This document shows positions 5,859-6,065 of a stretch of 6,065 nucleotides of DNA, piece after piece. This DNA is from Burkholderiales bacterium (GTDB lineage: Bacteria > Pseudomonadota > Gammaproteobacteria > Burkholderiales > SG8-39). The notes beneath the pieces are model-generated. The model saw only the letters and a list, made by a program, of their open reading frames with translations, was not told the origin of the DNA and searched no databases. How positions within the stretch are numbered: position 1 is the first letter of the stretch; each line of letters opens with the position of its first letter. The stretch is taken from positions 1 through 6,065 of the forward strand of contig JADLDQ010000152.1 in assembly GCA_020846575.1 (NCBI GenBank), written 5' to 3'. A program made the position numbers and the translations under genes.

Positions 5859-6065
5859 CTACTGGAGCTTCTTCGCGTTCTCGAATGCCTCTTCGATCGT
5901 GCCGACCATGTAGAAGGCCTGCTCGGGAAGGCTGTCGCATTCGCCGTTCACGATCATCTTGAACCCCTTGATGGTGTCCTTGAGCGTGACGTACTTGCCC
6001 GGCGAGCCGGTGAACACCTCGGCGACGTGGAACGGCTGCGACAGGAAGCGCTGGATCTTGCGCGC
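5859..6065 (-). CDS. atpD: F-type ATP synthase beta subunit (C-terminal part, runs off the right edge)
   Basis: The last 68 codons before the TAG (5861-5859) are present. They read ARKIQRFLSQPFHVAEVFTG, then GKYVTLKDTIKGF, CDSLPEQAFYMVGTIEEA and a final FENAKKLQ. This is the conserved C-terminal helical domain of the F1 beta subunit, including the DSLPEQAF segment that matches the DELSEEDKLTV/DELPE-type region contacting the gamma and epsilon subunits. The nucleotide-binding and catalytic parts lie outside the window. It is upstream of atpC in the same operon; the sequence style is betaproteobacterial. Confidence 0.96.
   Translation of the reverse strand, partial: ARKIQRFLSQPFHVAEVFTGSPGKYVTLKDTIKGFKMIVNGECDSLPEQAFYMVGTIEEAFENAKKLQ

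Noticed and set aside
1..6065. CRISPR array anywhere in the window, suggested by the gene at the left edge
   Set aside because: No set of 25-40 bp direct repeats with regular spacers was seen; the only tandem repeats are the 12-bp and 19-bp blocks.

Overview
The window looks like a piece of a high-GC betaproteobacterial chromosome. The F-type ATPase beta and epsilon proteins at the right edge read like those of Burkholderiales and relatives, and the remnant of a Bug/TctC solute-binding protein fits, because that family is greatly expanded in these bacteria. The lineage is an inference from protein resemblance only.

Layout, left to right. Bases 1-124 (minus strand) are the first 41 codons of a gene that runs off the left edge. 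Its N-terminus carries the GxSPxVVTETLYAL signature of the CRISPR-associated NE0113 family (ring nuclease/Csm6-like CARF proteins), so a type III CRISPR locus may lie just outside the window. An AT-rich divergent promoter region separates it from a plus-strand gene (414-1388) for a metal-dependent decarboxylase of the amidohydrolase-2 superfamily, close to gamma-resorcylate and related hydroxybenzoate decarboxylases. Next, also on the plus strand, is a dienelactone-hydrolase family protein (1575-2291), preceded by three tandem 12-bp repeats. Both enzymes would suit degradation of aromatic or cyclic compounds, but the 186-bp gap leaves it open whether they are cotranscribed.

A convergent gap with GC-rich hairpins (2292-2431) leads to a large minus-strand gene (2432-4621). 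It encodes a 729-residue protein with an unrecognised N-terminal region, a metallo-beta-lactamase fold domain and two cyclic-nucleotide-binding-like domains. Upstream of it, 4622-5084 holds no intact gene but may contain the decayed middle of a Bug protein and a perfect 19-bp tandem duplication. The conserved C-terminus of that Bug protein survives at 5085-5318.

The right edge is the end of the ATP synthase operon on the minus strand: complete atpC (5379-5801) and the last 68 codons of atpD (5859-6065). The window therefore joins a conserved housekeeping operon to an accessory region with catabolic, signalling-like and probably CRISPR-associated genes. There is no CRISPR array, tRNA, rRNA or insertion sequence inside it.
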